A stretch of DNA of 64,000 nucleotides from Romanomermis culicivorax. Lineage: Eukaryota; Nematoda; Enoplea; Mermithida; Mermithidae. A program made the translations under genes and the position numbers. Under the pieces are notes generated by a model. It searched no databases, was not told the DNA's origin, and was given only the letters and a program-made list of their open reading frames with translations. The DNA lies in NCBI GenBank assembly GCA_963922205.1, contig CAWUHX010000523.1:20515-84514 (forward strand), written 5' to 3'. Positions 55,601-64,000 of this stretch are shown in pieces (the stretch's first letter is position 1; the number at the start of each line of letters is the position of its first letter).

Positions 55601-56584
55601 AAATTATTTGCGGCAACTGACCAATCAAAAATTGGTCATTTTGACGATTAGCCAATCAAAATTCGGGCATTTTGGCGACTAGCCAATCAAAATTTAGGCA
55701 TTTTGGCGACTAGCCAATCAAAATTTGGCTAGATTGGCAACTAGCCAATCAAAATTTAGCCTTACATCCGACGTTGGGCATCGGGGCGCCGGGCATGCGA
55801 CAAAATAGAATCGACGTCGGCGGAAAATTCAATTGCGGCGGCGGCGGCCGCGGCGTTTGCTGTTGCGACAACGGCGGCGAAATTCGATGCGTCGCCGCCG
55901 CCGGCTGCGGCGGCGCAACGAACGTCAACGGCGGGCAAGAATTCAACAAAATGGCTGCGTGTTGTTGTTGCGCCGCTGCGGCAGCCGCTGCGGCGAAAAA
56001 ACCGTAGGGCATCGATGCGGCTGCGGCAATGTTATTATTGTTGTGCGGTGATCCGATTAAAAAACCGTGCGGCTGCGGCGGCGGCACCGCCGTCGTACCG
56101 CCCATCACCGGCGTCGGTTGACTAATAAAAGTTGGTTGCGGCTGCGGTGGCGCAACCGCGGGCGTTTGACGTTGTTGCAAGGGAGGCGGCGGCGGCGACG
56201 ATTTCCGCAAGGGATTAGACGCTGCGTCGTTTTTTGGTTTAGGCTGCGGATCCACTAAAATGATTGGCGTCTGCGGCTGCGCAACGACGGGGCTATTTTC
56301 GCGGGAAACGATTTTTAGCGGGCGATCTTCGTCGGCGGAAACGCCAGCGGCGATCGTCGGCCTAAAATTTTGGGTTTTCCAAATTTAATTGAATTAATTA
56401 AAATTAAATTAAATTAATTAAATTTGTACTTCAAAGGACTAGCCGCAACGCCGAGTATCGTTGCGTCGATATTACTAGACTTTCGTTGCGGCGGAACGAT
56501 ATTTGAAGCGTCGGCGGCTGCGGTCGGCGATTGGGCGGCTGCGGCGCCGATGGCCGTCGACGACGAACAATTCGTTGCCGACAT
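40484..56584 (-). CDS. ph: Polyhomeotic (PHC) homologue, PRC1 subunit: HD1, FCS zinc finger, SAM; 8 exons
   Basis: Predicted 854-aa chromatin protein. Exons on the minus strand: 56584-56430, 56361-55766, 55454-55113, 53550-53192, 48879-48525, 44859-44521, 44095-43869, 40675-40484. Total is 2,565 nt and all phases agree. Order: Pro/Gln/Ala-rich N-terminus (1-~455), HD1 motif HFIDGFVIQESLDPFP (488-503), FCS finger (Cys645, Cys648, Cys676, Cys680), basic patch, Ser/Asn/Gln linker, C-terminal SAM (~790-854). This is the domain order of Drosophila Ph and vertebrate PHC1-3, where HD1 contacts the PCGF/BMI1 ubiquitin-like domain, FCS binds nucleic acid and SAM polymerises PRC1 on chromatin. No MBT repeats are present, which argues against Scm. 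Matches are seen directly; PRC1 function is inferred. The ATG at 56584 is the first Met of a good frame; a non-coding or trans-spliced leader may lie upstream. Confidence 0.93.
40690..43090 (+). repeat. ph intron 7, part 1: CTTTTTTCAATTTATCTACTTTTTT pyrimidine-rich array
   Basis: Short T/C-rich units (TACTTTTTTCAA, TTTTTTCAATTT, AAATCTTCTAC). On the ph strand it reads AAAAAGTAGA and TTGAAAAAAG. The 460-codon Phe/Leu/Ser frame at 41598-42980 is a product of it. A short patch of the same words recurs at ~61885-61960. Confidence 0.92.
43091..43868 (+). repeat. ph intron 7, part 2: A/G-rich low-complexity tract
   Basis: Abrupt switch to AAAGAAAAAAACAAAAAA-type sequence on the plus strand, which runs to the donor of ph exon 7. 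No exon was seen. Confidence 0.85.
43869..44095 (-). CDS. ph: ph exon 7: Ser/Gln/Asn-rich linker to SAM
   Basis: Residues 716-791. The acceptor TTTTTTAAG is weak; donor is GACG|GTAAAT. It contains VVVRPVSVPSD, a five-glutamine run, a four-asparagine run and ends EKSPVYWT, which provides the W-T that opens the SAM domain; exon 8 begins V-D-D-V. Confidence 0.88.
44100..44520. repeat. ph intron 6: TTTACTGTAGAAATTT and CTACAGTAAAC repeats
   Basis: Units with both orientations of the ACTGTA word, for example TTACAGTAAACC...GGTTTACTGTAG, so that local hairpins are possible. Linkers contain GAGCAGGTA. Confidence 0.85.
44521..44859 (-). CDS. ph: ph exon 6: FCS-type zinc finger and basic patch
   Basis: Acceptor TTTTTCAG, donor TCGG|GTGAGT. 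CRGC (645-648) and FCSKAC (675-680) are the zinc ligands in the FCS arrangement. Spacing between the inner Cys pair is 27 residues, longer than the ~16 in PHC, with an Ala/Ser-rich insertion; the Gly that normally follows the second Cys is Ser. GWYRKNADFCSKACYKS resembles the PHC K-x-K-R-S-K-R-FCS-x-x-C half. Basic clusters KKRR and KKKRRR follow. Confidence 0.9.
44870..48510 (+). repeat. ph intron 5: A-rich AAAAATACAATAAAAAAC low-complexity array
   Basis: Plus strand is A-rich with AAACAGAAAAAATACAAT units; larger segments repeat with ~900-1000 bp spacing (compare ~46240-46640 with ~47270-47660, and ~46740-47100 with ~47850-48230). Phe/Leu/Cys frames on the minus strand are not genes. Confidence 0.9.
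48525..48879 (-). CDS. ph: ph exon 5: HD1 motif (THFIDGFVIQE...PFP)
   Basis: Acceptor TTTTTCAAG; phase-0 start. IMTHFIDGFVIQESLDPFP (485-503) corresponds to the PHC HD1 sequence (THVIEGFVIQEGAEPFP), a hallmark found only in Polyhomeotic proteins. It is followed by an alanine run and a Ser/Thr/Ala-rich linker. The donor AAAA|GTTGGC is weak but is the only one that fits the phase of exon 6. Confidence 0.93.
48890..51600 (+). repeat. ph intron 4, part 1: ~125-bp AT-rich tandem repeat
   Basis: Ordered words AAAACAATTAAAAAATCAAAAAG, AAAATTGTAAAATT, AAATTAATAGAAAAATGG and ATCAAAAAGTAGAAT recur more than 20 times. Confidence 0.92.
51601..53190 (+). repeat. ph intron 4, part 2: diverged AT-rich sequence with TGACGTCA words
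   Basis: Loose AAAAAATTAAT repeats. Six exact TGACGTCA sites lie at 52107, 52293, 52390, 52476, 52532 and 52691, usually followed by GAAAAAA. Confidence 0.8.
53192..53550 (-). CDS. ph: ph exon 4: basic linker leading into HD1
   Basis: Residues 365-484. Acceptor TTTATAG (an in-frame alternative AATAG lies 9 bases in), donor CCGCAG|GTGAAA. It contains basic clusters (VKRRRQ, VKKPRR) and ends in KEEIHDMFVDQIRNDCTLMF, a charged, probably helical segment directly before the HD1 motif of exon 5. Confidence 0.87.
53600..55112 (-). repeat. ph intron 3: AAGTAGGCGTGGCTTC array
   Basis: About 30 units of ~40-70 bp; on the ph strand each has AAGTAGGCGTGGCTTCA and an AT-rich spacer. The donor of exon 3, CAAA|GTAGGCGGGGC, is itself the first unit. 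GGCGTGG resembles KLF/EGR-type binding words. Confidence 0.93.
55113..55454 (-). CDS. ph: ph exon 3: Asn/Thr-rich region
   Basis: Residues 251-364. Acceptor TTCTTCAAG, donor CAAA|GTAGGC. It reads FGPYTGAAYHDPTIMPNW, then RTATGQLMALAVNNTPNL and a Thr/Asn/Pro-rich tail with TATPILQKTLILPSKDQ. No fold is recognised. The donor is embedded in a unit of the GTAGGCGTGGC array of intron 3. Confidence 0.87.
55475..55765 (-). repeat. ph intron 2: 33-36-bp AAATTTTGATTGGCTAGT array
   Basis: Eight or nine units; on the plus strand ACTAGCCAATCAAAATTT. The donor GTAAGGCTAAATTTTGATTGG lies in the first unit. Each unit contains a CCAAT word. Confidence 0.92.
55766..56361 (-). CDS. ph: ph exon 2: Pro/Gln/Ala-rich region
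   Basis: Residues 52-250. Acceptor AATTTTAG, donor GGAT|GTAAGG. The exon begins PTIAAGVSADEDRPLKIVS and continues with long Pro/Gln stretches, an eight-alanine run followed by QQQ, and PRPPPPQLNFPPT. Pro/Gln-rich N-termini are usual in Ph/PHC proteins. The donor lies inside the first unit of the CCAAT-type array that fills intron 2. Confidence 0.88.
56430..56584 (-). CDS. ph: ph exon 1: start codon, Ala/Ser-rich leader
   Basis: Residues 1-51 (MSATNCSSSTAIG..., Ala-rich, then PQRKSSNIDATIL). Donor TTGAA|GTACAA lies in a 68-bp intron; the phase-2 join with exon 2 restores Lys52 and an open frame. No AG acceptor is obvious within 30 bases upstream of the ATG. Confidence 0.75.
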
Positions 56585-57430
56585 GTATTTTAGGCAAAAA
56601 ATAAGCTCGAAAAGAGGGAATTTTTGAATTTTTTTTCAAAAAAAAAACTTTTTAGAACCGTTAATTAATTGAAGAAATTGAAATTTTGCAATTTTAAATT
56701 CAATTTTATTAATAATAATGAATTTTTTTACGCAGTTTTCTTCATGTACTAAATTAGCCGACAAAAAACCACTAAAAAACCATGAAAAAACCAAAAAATC
56801 GAAATTTCAAAATTTTGGTTTTCCAAATTCCAACCATGCGTAGACAACTATATGAGCAAATTTTGGTCTTTTGAAGTCACGGTTTTAAATTTTACCAATG
56901 AATATTACTTTTTAGAACTTTTCAAACGATAAATTTGTCAAAATTCACGATTTTTAAACGGAAAATTCGAATTTAGAATTTTTGAAATAAATATTTGGAA
57001 AAATTGATTTCTTTTGCGGAGGTGGAAAGTCAATATTCATTTTAAAAAATTATCTTCGCTTCGCGTGTCGAATACGATGTTTTTTAGGCTGTAACATGTG
57101 ATCACAAAAACCTTAATTGCAAATTAGAGTTCGAAAACTAGAAAATTTCGATTTTTTCTCCAATTTTAAAAAATTAACTGCTGTAAAACGTATCATAAAA
57201 TTTGAAAAAAGATCGAAAACACTAAAATAAAGCGTCTGAGAGCATTTTTGAGCGATAAAAACGACTTGGGACGTCTTGGGAGTAAAATTTAGACGCATCC
57301 GGCGAACGGCCGGCGCGGGAGGAAAAACCACCTCTATCGATATTTCTACAGTAGAATAATAATTTGATACACATGTTCAACAAAAATTAAAACTTGCTTT
57401 TGATCCCTATGAAACGACAAATAGAGAAAT
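56585..57430. other. 5' flank of ph
   Basis: Mostly non-repetitive AT-rich DNA with a short GC-rich patch (GGCGAACGGCCGGCGCGGG) near 57300-57318. Probable promoter side of ph; no exon supported. Confidence 0.4.
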
Positions 57431-59830
57431 CAGAATGTTTTTTTTCATTTTGATACAAAATTTCGGAAAATGTATCATCTTTCCAATTGGAAATTGTTTA
57501 TATTTTGAGATTTTCGACTTCCAAAAGTCCAAAATTTCTAACATTTTCGAAATCATTTTGACGTGAAATTATCAAAAAATTTTAATTTTTTTGATTCAAA
57601 AATTTTGATATGCCGAAAAATCCATATTTTCTAGCATTTTCGCAACTCGGTTTGATATAAAGTTACCAAAAAATTTTAATTTTTCATTGAAAATTGTCTA
57701 AAGTTGGAATTTTTAGATTTTTGATCACGAAAAAATCCACAATTTTGAACGTTTTTCAACATATTTTAATGAAAAAATTGTCAAAAAATTTGAATTTTTC
57801 TCAATTCAATAATTGTCTAATGTCGAGATTTATAGATTTTTGATGTGGAATAATTCAAAATTTCAACTCATTTCGATTTGAATTTTTTAAAAATTTGAAT
57901 TTTTTCGATTAAAATTTGTGTAAACTCCAAATTTTGAAATTTTCGATGCTAAAATTTTTTACAATTTTCGAAATTTTTCAACTGATTTGACACAAAATTT
58001 TAAAAAATCTGCATTTTTCAAATTCAAATAATTGTGTAAACTCTGAATATTTGAGCTTTATTTTCAAGAAAAATCTTGAATTTTTTGAATTTTTCAACTG
58101 ATTTTGAAAAATTTGAATTTTTCGAATTCGAAAATTGTGTAAACAATTCAAATTTTGAGCTTTTTCATTCAAAAAAATTATCAATTGTCTGACTTTATCA
58201 ACTAATTTTGATATAAAATTTTCAACAATTTGCATTTTTTCAATGGAAAAATTTTCTAAAGTCTAGATTTATACACTTTTGATGTCGAAAAAATCAAAAT
58301 TTCAAGCGTTTTTCAAGTCAATTTGACGTGAAATTTCGAAAATTTTGCATTTTTCAAATTCGAAAATTGTTTAAACTCCAAACATTGAGCTTTTTCAGTT
58401 GGGAAAATTTACAATTTTTTGAGTTTTTCGACCAATTTTAAAAAATTTGAGTTTTTTAAATTTTGAAAATTGTTTAAATTTCAGAATTTTTCATTTGAAA
58501 AATTTGACAATTTTCAACAGTTTTCAACTGATTTTGATACGAAATTTTCAAAATCCACATTTTCTAGGGTCAAAAATTGCATGAACTCTAAATTTTGATG
58601 CCAAAATTTTGAGCACTTTTCAGCTGATTTTGATATAAAAGTTTCTCTTTAGTTTCAGATAATTGAAAATTTTGAGCATTTTTCAAATTTTAAAAATTGT
58701 ATAAATTCCTAATTTGAGAATTTTTTAATTGAAAATATTCGCAACTTTTAGATTTTTTCAACTCATTTTGATACTAAATTCAAACATTCAAAAAATTGTG
58801 TATTTTTTAAATGAAAAATCTCAAAATATGACTATTTAAACTATTTTTAAATTTAAAAAATGCAAATTTTTGAAAATTTCACATGAAAATTAGTTGAAAA
58901 AAGTTATAAATTGCTGATTCTTTAACAAAAAATGTCAAAATTTGAAATTTACACAGTTTCTGAATTGAACAAATGCAAATTTTTGAAAATTTCATAGCAA
59001 CATTCGTCGAAAAAATTCAGAAAATTGGTAAATTTTTTAAAATCAAAAACATCAAAACTTCGAATTTACACCATTTTTAAATTTAAAAATTCAAAATTTT
59101 CAACATTTCATATCAAAACTAGTTGGGAAATTAAAAAAAATTTTAGATTTTATCAAATCAAAAAACTCAAAATGTGGAATTTACACAATTTTCGAATTCG
59201 AAAATGCAAATTTTTGAAAATTCCATATGAAAATGAATTTAAAATGATGGAAATTGTGAATTTTTAAAATCGAAAAGCTCAAAATCTGGAGTTTACAGAA
59301 TTTTGAAGTTTAAAAAATGCAAATTTTTGAAAGTTTCACATCAGAATTAGTTGAAAAATGCTGAAAATTGTAAATTTTTTTAAATCAAAAAGCTCAAAAT
59401 TTTGAAAATTGTGTTAACTCTATATTTTGAGTTTTTTTCTCAATTTTCTTAATTTTCGAACTTATTTTGATGTGAAATTTTCAAAAAATTTGCATTTTTC
59501 AATGGAAAAATTTTTTAAAGTCTAGATTTAAAAATTTTTGATCTCGAAAAATTCAAAATTTCGAACGTTTTTCCAGCTCATTTTTGAAAATTTTGCATTT
59601 TTCAAACTCGAAAATTTTTTAATATTGAGCTTTTTTATTTGGAAAAATTTACAATTTTCTGAATTTTTGAACTTTTTAAACTCAAAAAATGAGTAGATTG
59701 CAAATTGCAGAATTTTCTGAATTGAATAAATGCAACAATTTTTGATTGATTTTGATGGAAAATCCTGAATTTTTATGTTTTTCATGACAAAAAATGCACA
59801 ATTTTTAACCCATTTTAATAACAAATTGCT
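57431..59830. repeat. Diverged AT-rich repeats present in both orientations
   Basis: From ~57.5 to 58.8 kb units read TTTTCAA-CTGATTTTGATA-AAATTTTCAAAAAATTTGCATTTTT; from ~58.8 to 59.4 kb they read in reverse complement (GCAAATTTTTGAAAATTTCA-AT-AAAATTAGTTGAAAAA); after 59.4 kb the first orientation returns. Confidence 0.8.
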
Positions 59831-59831
59831 T

Positions 59832-59837
59832 TTTATT
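59832..59837 (-). terminator. Candidate polyadenylation signal AATAAA
   Basis: AATAAA read on the minus strand about 90 nt after the TGA of the 59.9-kb exon, a normal distance for a short nematode 3'UTR. AT-rich context makes chance occurrence possible. Confidence 0.45.
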
Positions 59838-59924
59838 GACAGGAAAAGCCAAATTCGACCAATAAAATGAGGCGAAAAATAACAAAAATTAAAAATAAGT
59901 TGGAGAAAAAGCCAATTTTTTTGC

Positions 59925-60175
59925 TCATTTTTGCAACATCAAATGGATCAAAAAGCCGCCGGAAACGTCGCCCACGATTCGCCTGGCTTGGTCCAGGACT
60001 TGGGGCGGGGGCCAACGGGCGCCGGGGTCGCGGCCTGGTTCGGCCGCCGGCACCTTCCTGCTCAGAAGCAGCGTGTGGCTCATGGCGCGGCCCGCCCGTT
60101 CCATTATCGTCGAAGCGGCGTCCGCGTTCAACGTCGGCGGCAGCGTTTCCCAATGAACCAGGCAGCATAGTAGAG
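59925..60175 (-). CDS. Terminal coding exon of an unrecognised gene (partial)
   Basis: GC-rich island in AT-rich DNA, entered after the acceptor TTTTTCCCAG. In the third frame 83 codons run to TGA at 59927-59925, with G/C-ending codons prevailing. It starts LLCCLVHWETLPPTLNADAA and ends SGGFLIHLMLQK; the middle is Arg/Pro/Gly-rich. A minus-strand AATAAA lies about 90 bases after the stop. No family was recognised; upstream exons were not found in 60.2-64.0 kb and may lie beyond the contig end. A second frame is open to the same length, so frame choice rests on codon bias and on the stop/polyA placement. Confidence 0.55.
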
Positions 60176-60179
60176 CTGG

Positions 60180-63100
60180 GAAAAATTGATCAAAAACGTG
60201 AAACATCAAGTTTACGGATTGGAAATTCTATTGAAACTTGAAGAAAACGGGTTCAAATTTAATGGAAAATTAAGAAAATTGTGAAACATCATGTTGACGG
60301 GTTGAAAATTTTAAGAAAATTATGAAACATCAAGTTTACGGTTTGGAAATTGCTATGAAACTTGATCAAAACGGGTTCAAATTTAATGGAAAATTAAGAA
60401 AATTGTGAAACATCATGTTGACGGGTTGAAAATTTCAAGAAAATTCTGTAACATCAACTTTACGGATTAAAATTTGAATATTTGGTGCATCAACCTCGAG
60501 GGATTAAATGTGATGCAAAAAATTTGATATTTTGGCAATTTTTGATGAAAAAAATTGACGTTTTTCAAGTAAAAATGTCATTTTTCTAGAAATTTGCATA
60601 AGTTTCCATTTTTTTCTAAATTGAAATTTCGATTTTTTGTACGAAATTTTAGTAAAATTTCCTAAATGTGGATAAAATCGAAATTTTTTTTGGTACAAAA
60701 TTCCCATTTTCCAACTTTTTCGGATAGAAAATTGCGATTTTTAAACGCAAAAATTGCACAAAATTTTTTTTTCCTTTAAAAATCCGGAAATTTTTTTTAA
60801 ATTTTACTTGAATCTCCATGCAATTGACCATTTTTTCGTATAAAATTCAAATTTTTTTTCATTGGAAAAATCACTTTTGTAGCAGTTTTCAAATGAAAAA
60901 AGTTGAAATTTTCGAATAAATTTCGAGTTTTTCAATTAAATTTCGATCTAATGTGCAATTTTTCAAGTGCGAAATGCTCATTTTTAAACTAAAAAATCAA
61001 ATTTTTAGGAAAAAAACTGTGACTTTAAAATGGAAAAAGGCTGAAATTTTTGATAAATTATGAGTTTTTGTTTTTAAAATTCTAGTAGAATTTTCGGAAT
61101 TATATTTAATTTCCACCTAAATCAGTTTTTTTGGTAGAAAATTCACATTCTTCGACAGGAAATTTTCATTTTTCAACTAGAAAATGCCATTTTGCGGACA
61201 GAAAATTGCAATTTTTAAAGGAAAAAATGGGTAAATTTCCATAAATTTCAGTTTTTTAGACAAAAATTCGACTTTTTGTTTGAAATTCCAGTAAAATTTT
61301 TAAAATCTGTTTCAAATTTTGACCTAATTTTCAATTTTTTGGTGCAAAATTTACTTTTTTTAAACTAAAAAATGACATTTTTCGGTCGGAAAATTGCGAT
61401 TTTTAAAGGAAAAATGGGTAAATTTCCATAAATTTTAATTTTTTACACTTGAATCCCCATGCAATTGACCATTTTTTCGTACAAAATTCAAATTTTTTCA
61501 ATTCGAAAAATCACCTTTTTAGCAGTTTTCAAATGAAAAAAGTTTAAATTTGCAATAAATTTCGAGTTTTTCGATGAAAATTCCGATTTTTGGTTTTGAA
61601 ATTCTAGTGAAATTTTCTAAATCTGAATTAAAACTTCCATCTAATGTGCAATTTTTTTTTAAAACGAAATGCTCATTTTTAAACTAAAAAATCAAATTTT
61701 TAGGAAAAAAACTGTGACTTTTAAATGAGAAAAGTCTGAAATTTTTGATAAATTATGAGTTTTTGTTTTTAAAATTCTAGTAGAATTTTCGAATTTATAT
61801 TAAAATTTCCATCTAAAACAGTTTTTTGGTACAAAATTCGCATTCTTCGACAGGAAATTTTCATTTTTCGACTAGAAAAATCTTTACTTTTTTCAGTTTT
61901 TCTACTTTTTTCAATTTATCTACTTTTTCGCTTTTTTTACTATTTTCAATTTTTTTCACTATTTTCAATTTTTTTTAAAAGAAAAAATAAGAGATTTCAA
62001 TTTTTTTCACGTAAATTTAGTTTTTTTGTGTTGAATTCTAATTCTTTTTTCCAACAAAATACGAAATTTTTTCTATTCGAACGATCAGAAAATCGCCATT
62101 TCTAACAGAAAACGTGGAAATTTCTATAAATTTCGATCTAATCGACAATTTTTTGGTAGAAAATTCACTTTTTTCAAGTAAAAAATACAAAAAATTTCTA
62201 AAAAATTTTCAATTTCGGCATGAAAATTTCGCTTTTTCATTTGAATTAGTAGTAAAGTTTTCAAACTTTGACCCCTGATTTTCTATTTTTTCGTGTAAAA
62301 TTTACATTTTTCTATCAGAAAATGTCATTTTACGGACAAAAAATGGCGAAATTCAAATTAAACTTTGTATTTTCGGACTGAAATTTCGGTTTTTAATTTA
62401 AAATTTTAACTAAAAATTCCGCAATTCCGATTTCATTTCGATAAATTTCACAATTTTTTCGTACAGAATTTACATTCATCGAGTAAAAAATGTCATTTTT
62501 GTGACAGGAAATTGCGATTTTTTAACGAAAAAACGGGAAAATTTTCAAATATTTCGATTTTTGGGGCGAAAATTTCCGTTTTCATTTGGAATTCTAGTAA
62601 ACTTTTTAAATTTTATTATATTTTATAGTAGAGAATTTACATTTTTCACCTAGAAAAATTTATTTTTCGACTAGAAAAATTTTTTTTCCGGACAGAAAAT
62701 CGTCATTTTTAAAATAAAAAATGTGAAAATTTCCAAAAATTTGTCTTTTTTTGCATAGAAATATCCAATTTGCTTTAAAACTTGAATGAACAGGGTTCAG
62801 ATTTAATGGAAAATTAAGAAATTTGTGAAACCTCAAGTTTACGGGTATAAAATTTAAATATTCTATGTCTAACGAACTATTTTTTGTATAAATTAACATT
62901 TTTCAACTAAAAATCGCCATTTTTAAACAAAAAATGTCAAAATTTCTAAAAATTTACATTTTTGACATAAAAATTTCGGTTTTTCGTTCGACATTCGAGT
63001 AAAATTTCCAAATTTTGTCCACATTTTTGAACTGAAAAGGTTCACTTTTTAGGTGAATAATTGAGATTTTTAAACGGAAAATGTCATAAATTTCCAATAA

Positions 63101-63957
63101 TTTTATTCATTTTTCCATGGAAATTTAGATTTTTTGGATGAAAATTCCATTTTTTTCGTTTAAAATTTTGGTAAAATTTTTCAAATTCCAACTGAATTTT
63201 GATCCAACCGACAATTTTTTGGTACAAAATTTACATTTTTCAACTAAAAAATGTCCTTTTCAAGGGAAAAAATTACAATTTTTAAACAAAAAAAATGAAA
63301 ATTGTCGAGAATTTTCCATTTTTTGGGTAAAAAATCCTAAAATTTGATTTTTTTCGTCAAAAAACAGACTTACTCAAAAATTTTGACAAGGTTCCAAAGT
63401 ATTGAAAAATAACGTTTTTTAAGTAAAAAATGTCCGTTTTCGGACAGAAAATGGCGATTTTTAAAGGAAAAACGTGAAAATTTTAAAAAATTTGTCTTTT
63501 TGCGATGGAAATTCCGAATTTTTCATTTCGAAATTTTAGTAAAATATTGGAAATTCTAATCAAATTCGGATCTAGTCGACAATTTTTGGGTCAAAATTCA
63601 ACTTTTCCAATTATTTTTCAACAGCAAATGACATTTTTTGGGCGAAAAAAAATTTGAAAATTTCTATAAATTTGAATTTTTTGCGTGAAAAAATCGCAAA
63701 ATTTTCATTTTTTCCTCAGAAATTTCCTTCAAACTTACTAAAAAATTTTTGCCAACGTTCCAAAGTACTGAAAAATAACGTTTTTTAAGTAAAAAATGTC
63801 CGTTTTCGGACAGAAAATGGCGATTTTTAAAGGAAAAACGTGAAAATTTTCAAAAATTCGTCTTTTTGCGATGGATATTTCGAATTTTTCATTTGGAAAT
63901 TTTAGTAAAATATTGGAAATTCTAATCAAATTTGGTCAAAATTCAAATTTTCCAACT
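60180..63957. repeat. Diverged AT-rich repeats with CAACTAGAAAATGCCATTTT and TTTTGGTACAAAATTC words
   Basis: Loose units of ~100-400 bp: ACATTTTTCAACTAAAAAATG, GGACAGAAAATTGCGATTTTT, AAATTTCGATTTTT. Long near-identical segments repeat (60820-61190 with 61440-61880; 63370-63580 with 63740-63940). Likely upstream intron or flank of the 59.9-kb exon. Confidence 0.85.
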
Positions 63958-63983
63958 AGTACTCTGCGTTGATACCACTGCTT
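63958..63983 (-). other. Probable untrimmed library amplification adapter
   Basis: The 26 bases beginning AGTACTCTGCG and ending ACCACTGCTT are the exact reverse complement of the SMART-type primer, which PacBio also uses as adapter in ultra-low-input genomic amplification. Identity is recalled from memory of the adapter sequence. It is not part of the genome. Confidence 0.9.
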
Positions 63984-64000
63984 AATCTGATAGAGTGTGT
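63984..64000 (-). other. Probable PacBio barcode at the contig end
   Basis: The last 17 bases read on the minus strand as ACACACTCTATCAGATT, which I recall as a PacBio BAK8B-series sample barcode (bc1019). Its place directly outside the adapter supports this. Confidence 0.8.

Noticed and set aside
59867..60241. Plus-strand 124-codon frame over the GC-rich island
   Set aside because: It is the antisense of the minus-strand exon, rich in Arg/Pro/Gly as expected for a shadow frame, and lacks a polyA signal or acceptor that fits.

Overview
The window looks like nuclear DNA of a nematode. It carries split genes with GT-AG introns, many acceptors of the TTTTCAG type, a 1.2-kb array of the nematode telomere hexamer (TTAGGC on the minus strand) and the TACTGTAG/CTACAGTA words that are common in nematode genomes. 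The genus cannot be named from this. Both main genes are recognised from conserved domains, and in both the splice phases join across every exon without a break.

Layout. (1) 1-1573: upstream flank with two ~150-bp tandem repeat families. (2) 1574-37923, plus strand: a 10-exon gene (2,751-nt CDS, 916 aa) of the LCOR / E93 / Mblk-1 / MBR-1 transcription factor family. It has the family N-terminal region, a CtBP-binding PLDLT motif, a KKKRKR nuclear signal and two Pipsqueak-type helix-turn-helix domains. (3) 37924-40483: tail-to-tail spacer, mostly CTACAGTAAGACTG-type tandem repeats. (4) 40484-56584, minus strand: an 8-exon gene (2,565-nt CDS, 854 aa) for a Polyhomeotic (PHC) protein of Polycomb repressive complex 1, with a Pro/Gln/Ala-rich N-terminus, the HD1 motif, an FCS-type zinc finger and a C-terminal SAM domain. 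(5) 56585-59924: AT-rich spacer. (6) 59925-60175, minus strand: terminal coding exon of a third, unrecognised gene whose upstream part lies in repeats or beyond the window. (7) 60176-63957: AT-rich repeats. (8) 63958-64000: what appears to be untrimmed PacBio low-input amplification adapter plus a 17-nt barcode, so the assembled contig very probably ends here.

The most unusual property is the introns. About 92% of the 36-kb first gene and 84% of the 16-kb second gene is intron, and most introns are filled by their own tandem repeat: telomere hexamers in intron 3, a 64-bp satellite in intron 4, a CACGTG palindrome array in intron 9, a GTAGGCGTGGC array in the third Polyhomeotic intron. Several arrays start at, or contain copies of, the splice site of the same intron. 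The clearest case is intron 8 of the first gene, which holds one decayed copy of its own exon-donor boundary and five decayed copies of its own intron-acceptor-exon boundary. This suggests that introns here grow by repeated local duplication at exon edges.

Both genes encode nuclear regulators: a CtBP-linked sequence-specific factor and a PRC1 subunit. Nothing in the sequence shows that they act together; they are neighbours in convergent orientation. The long open frames outside the exons (poly-Leu/Phe, Leu-Gly and Pro-Lys runs) are products of low-complexity DNA and are not annotated as genes.
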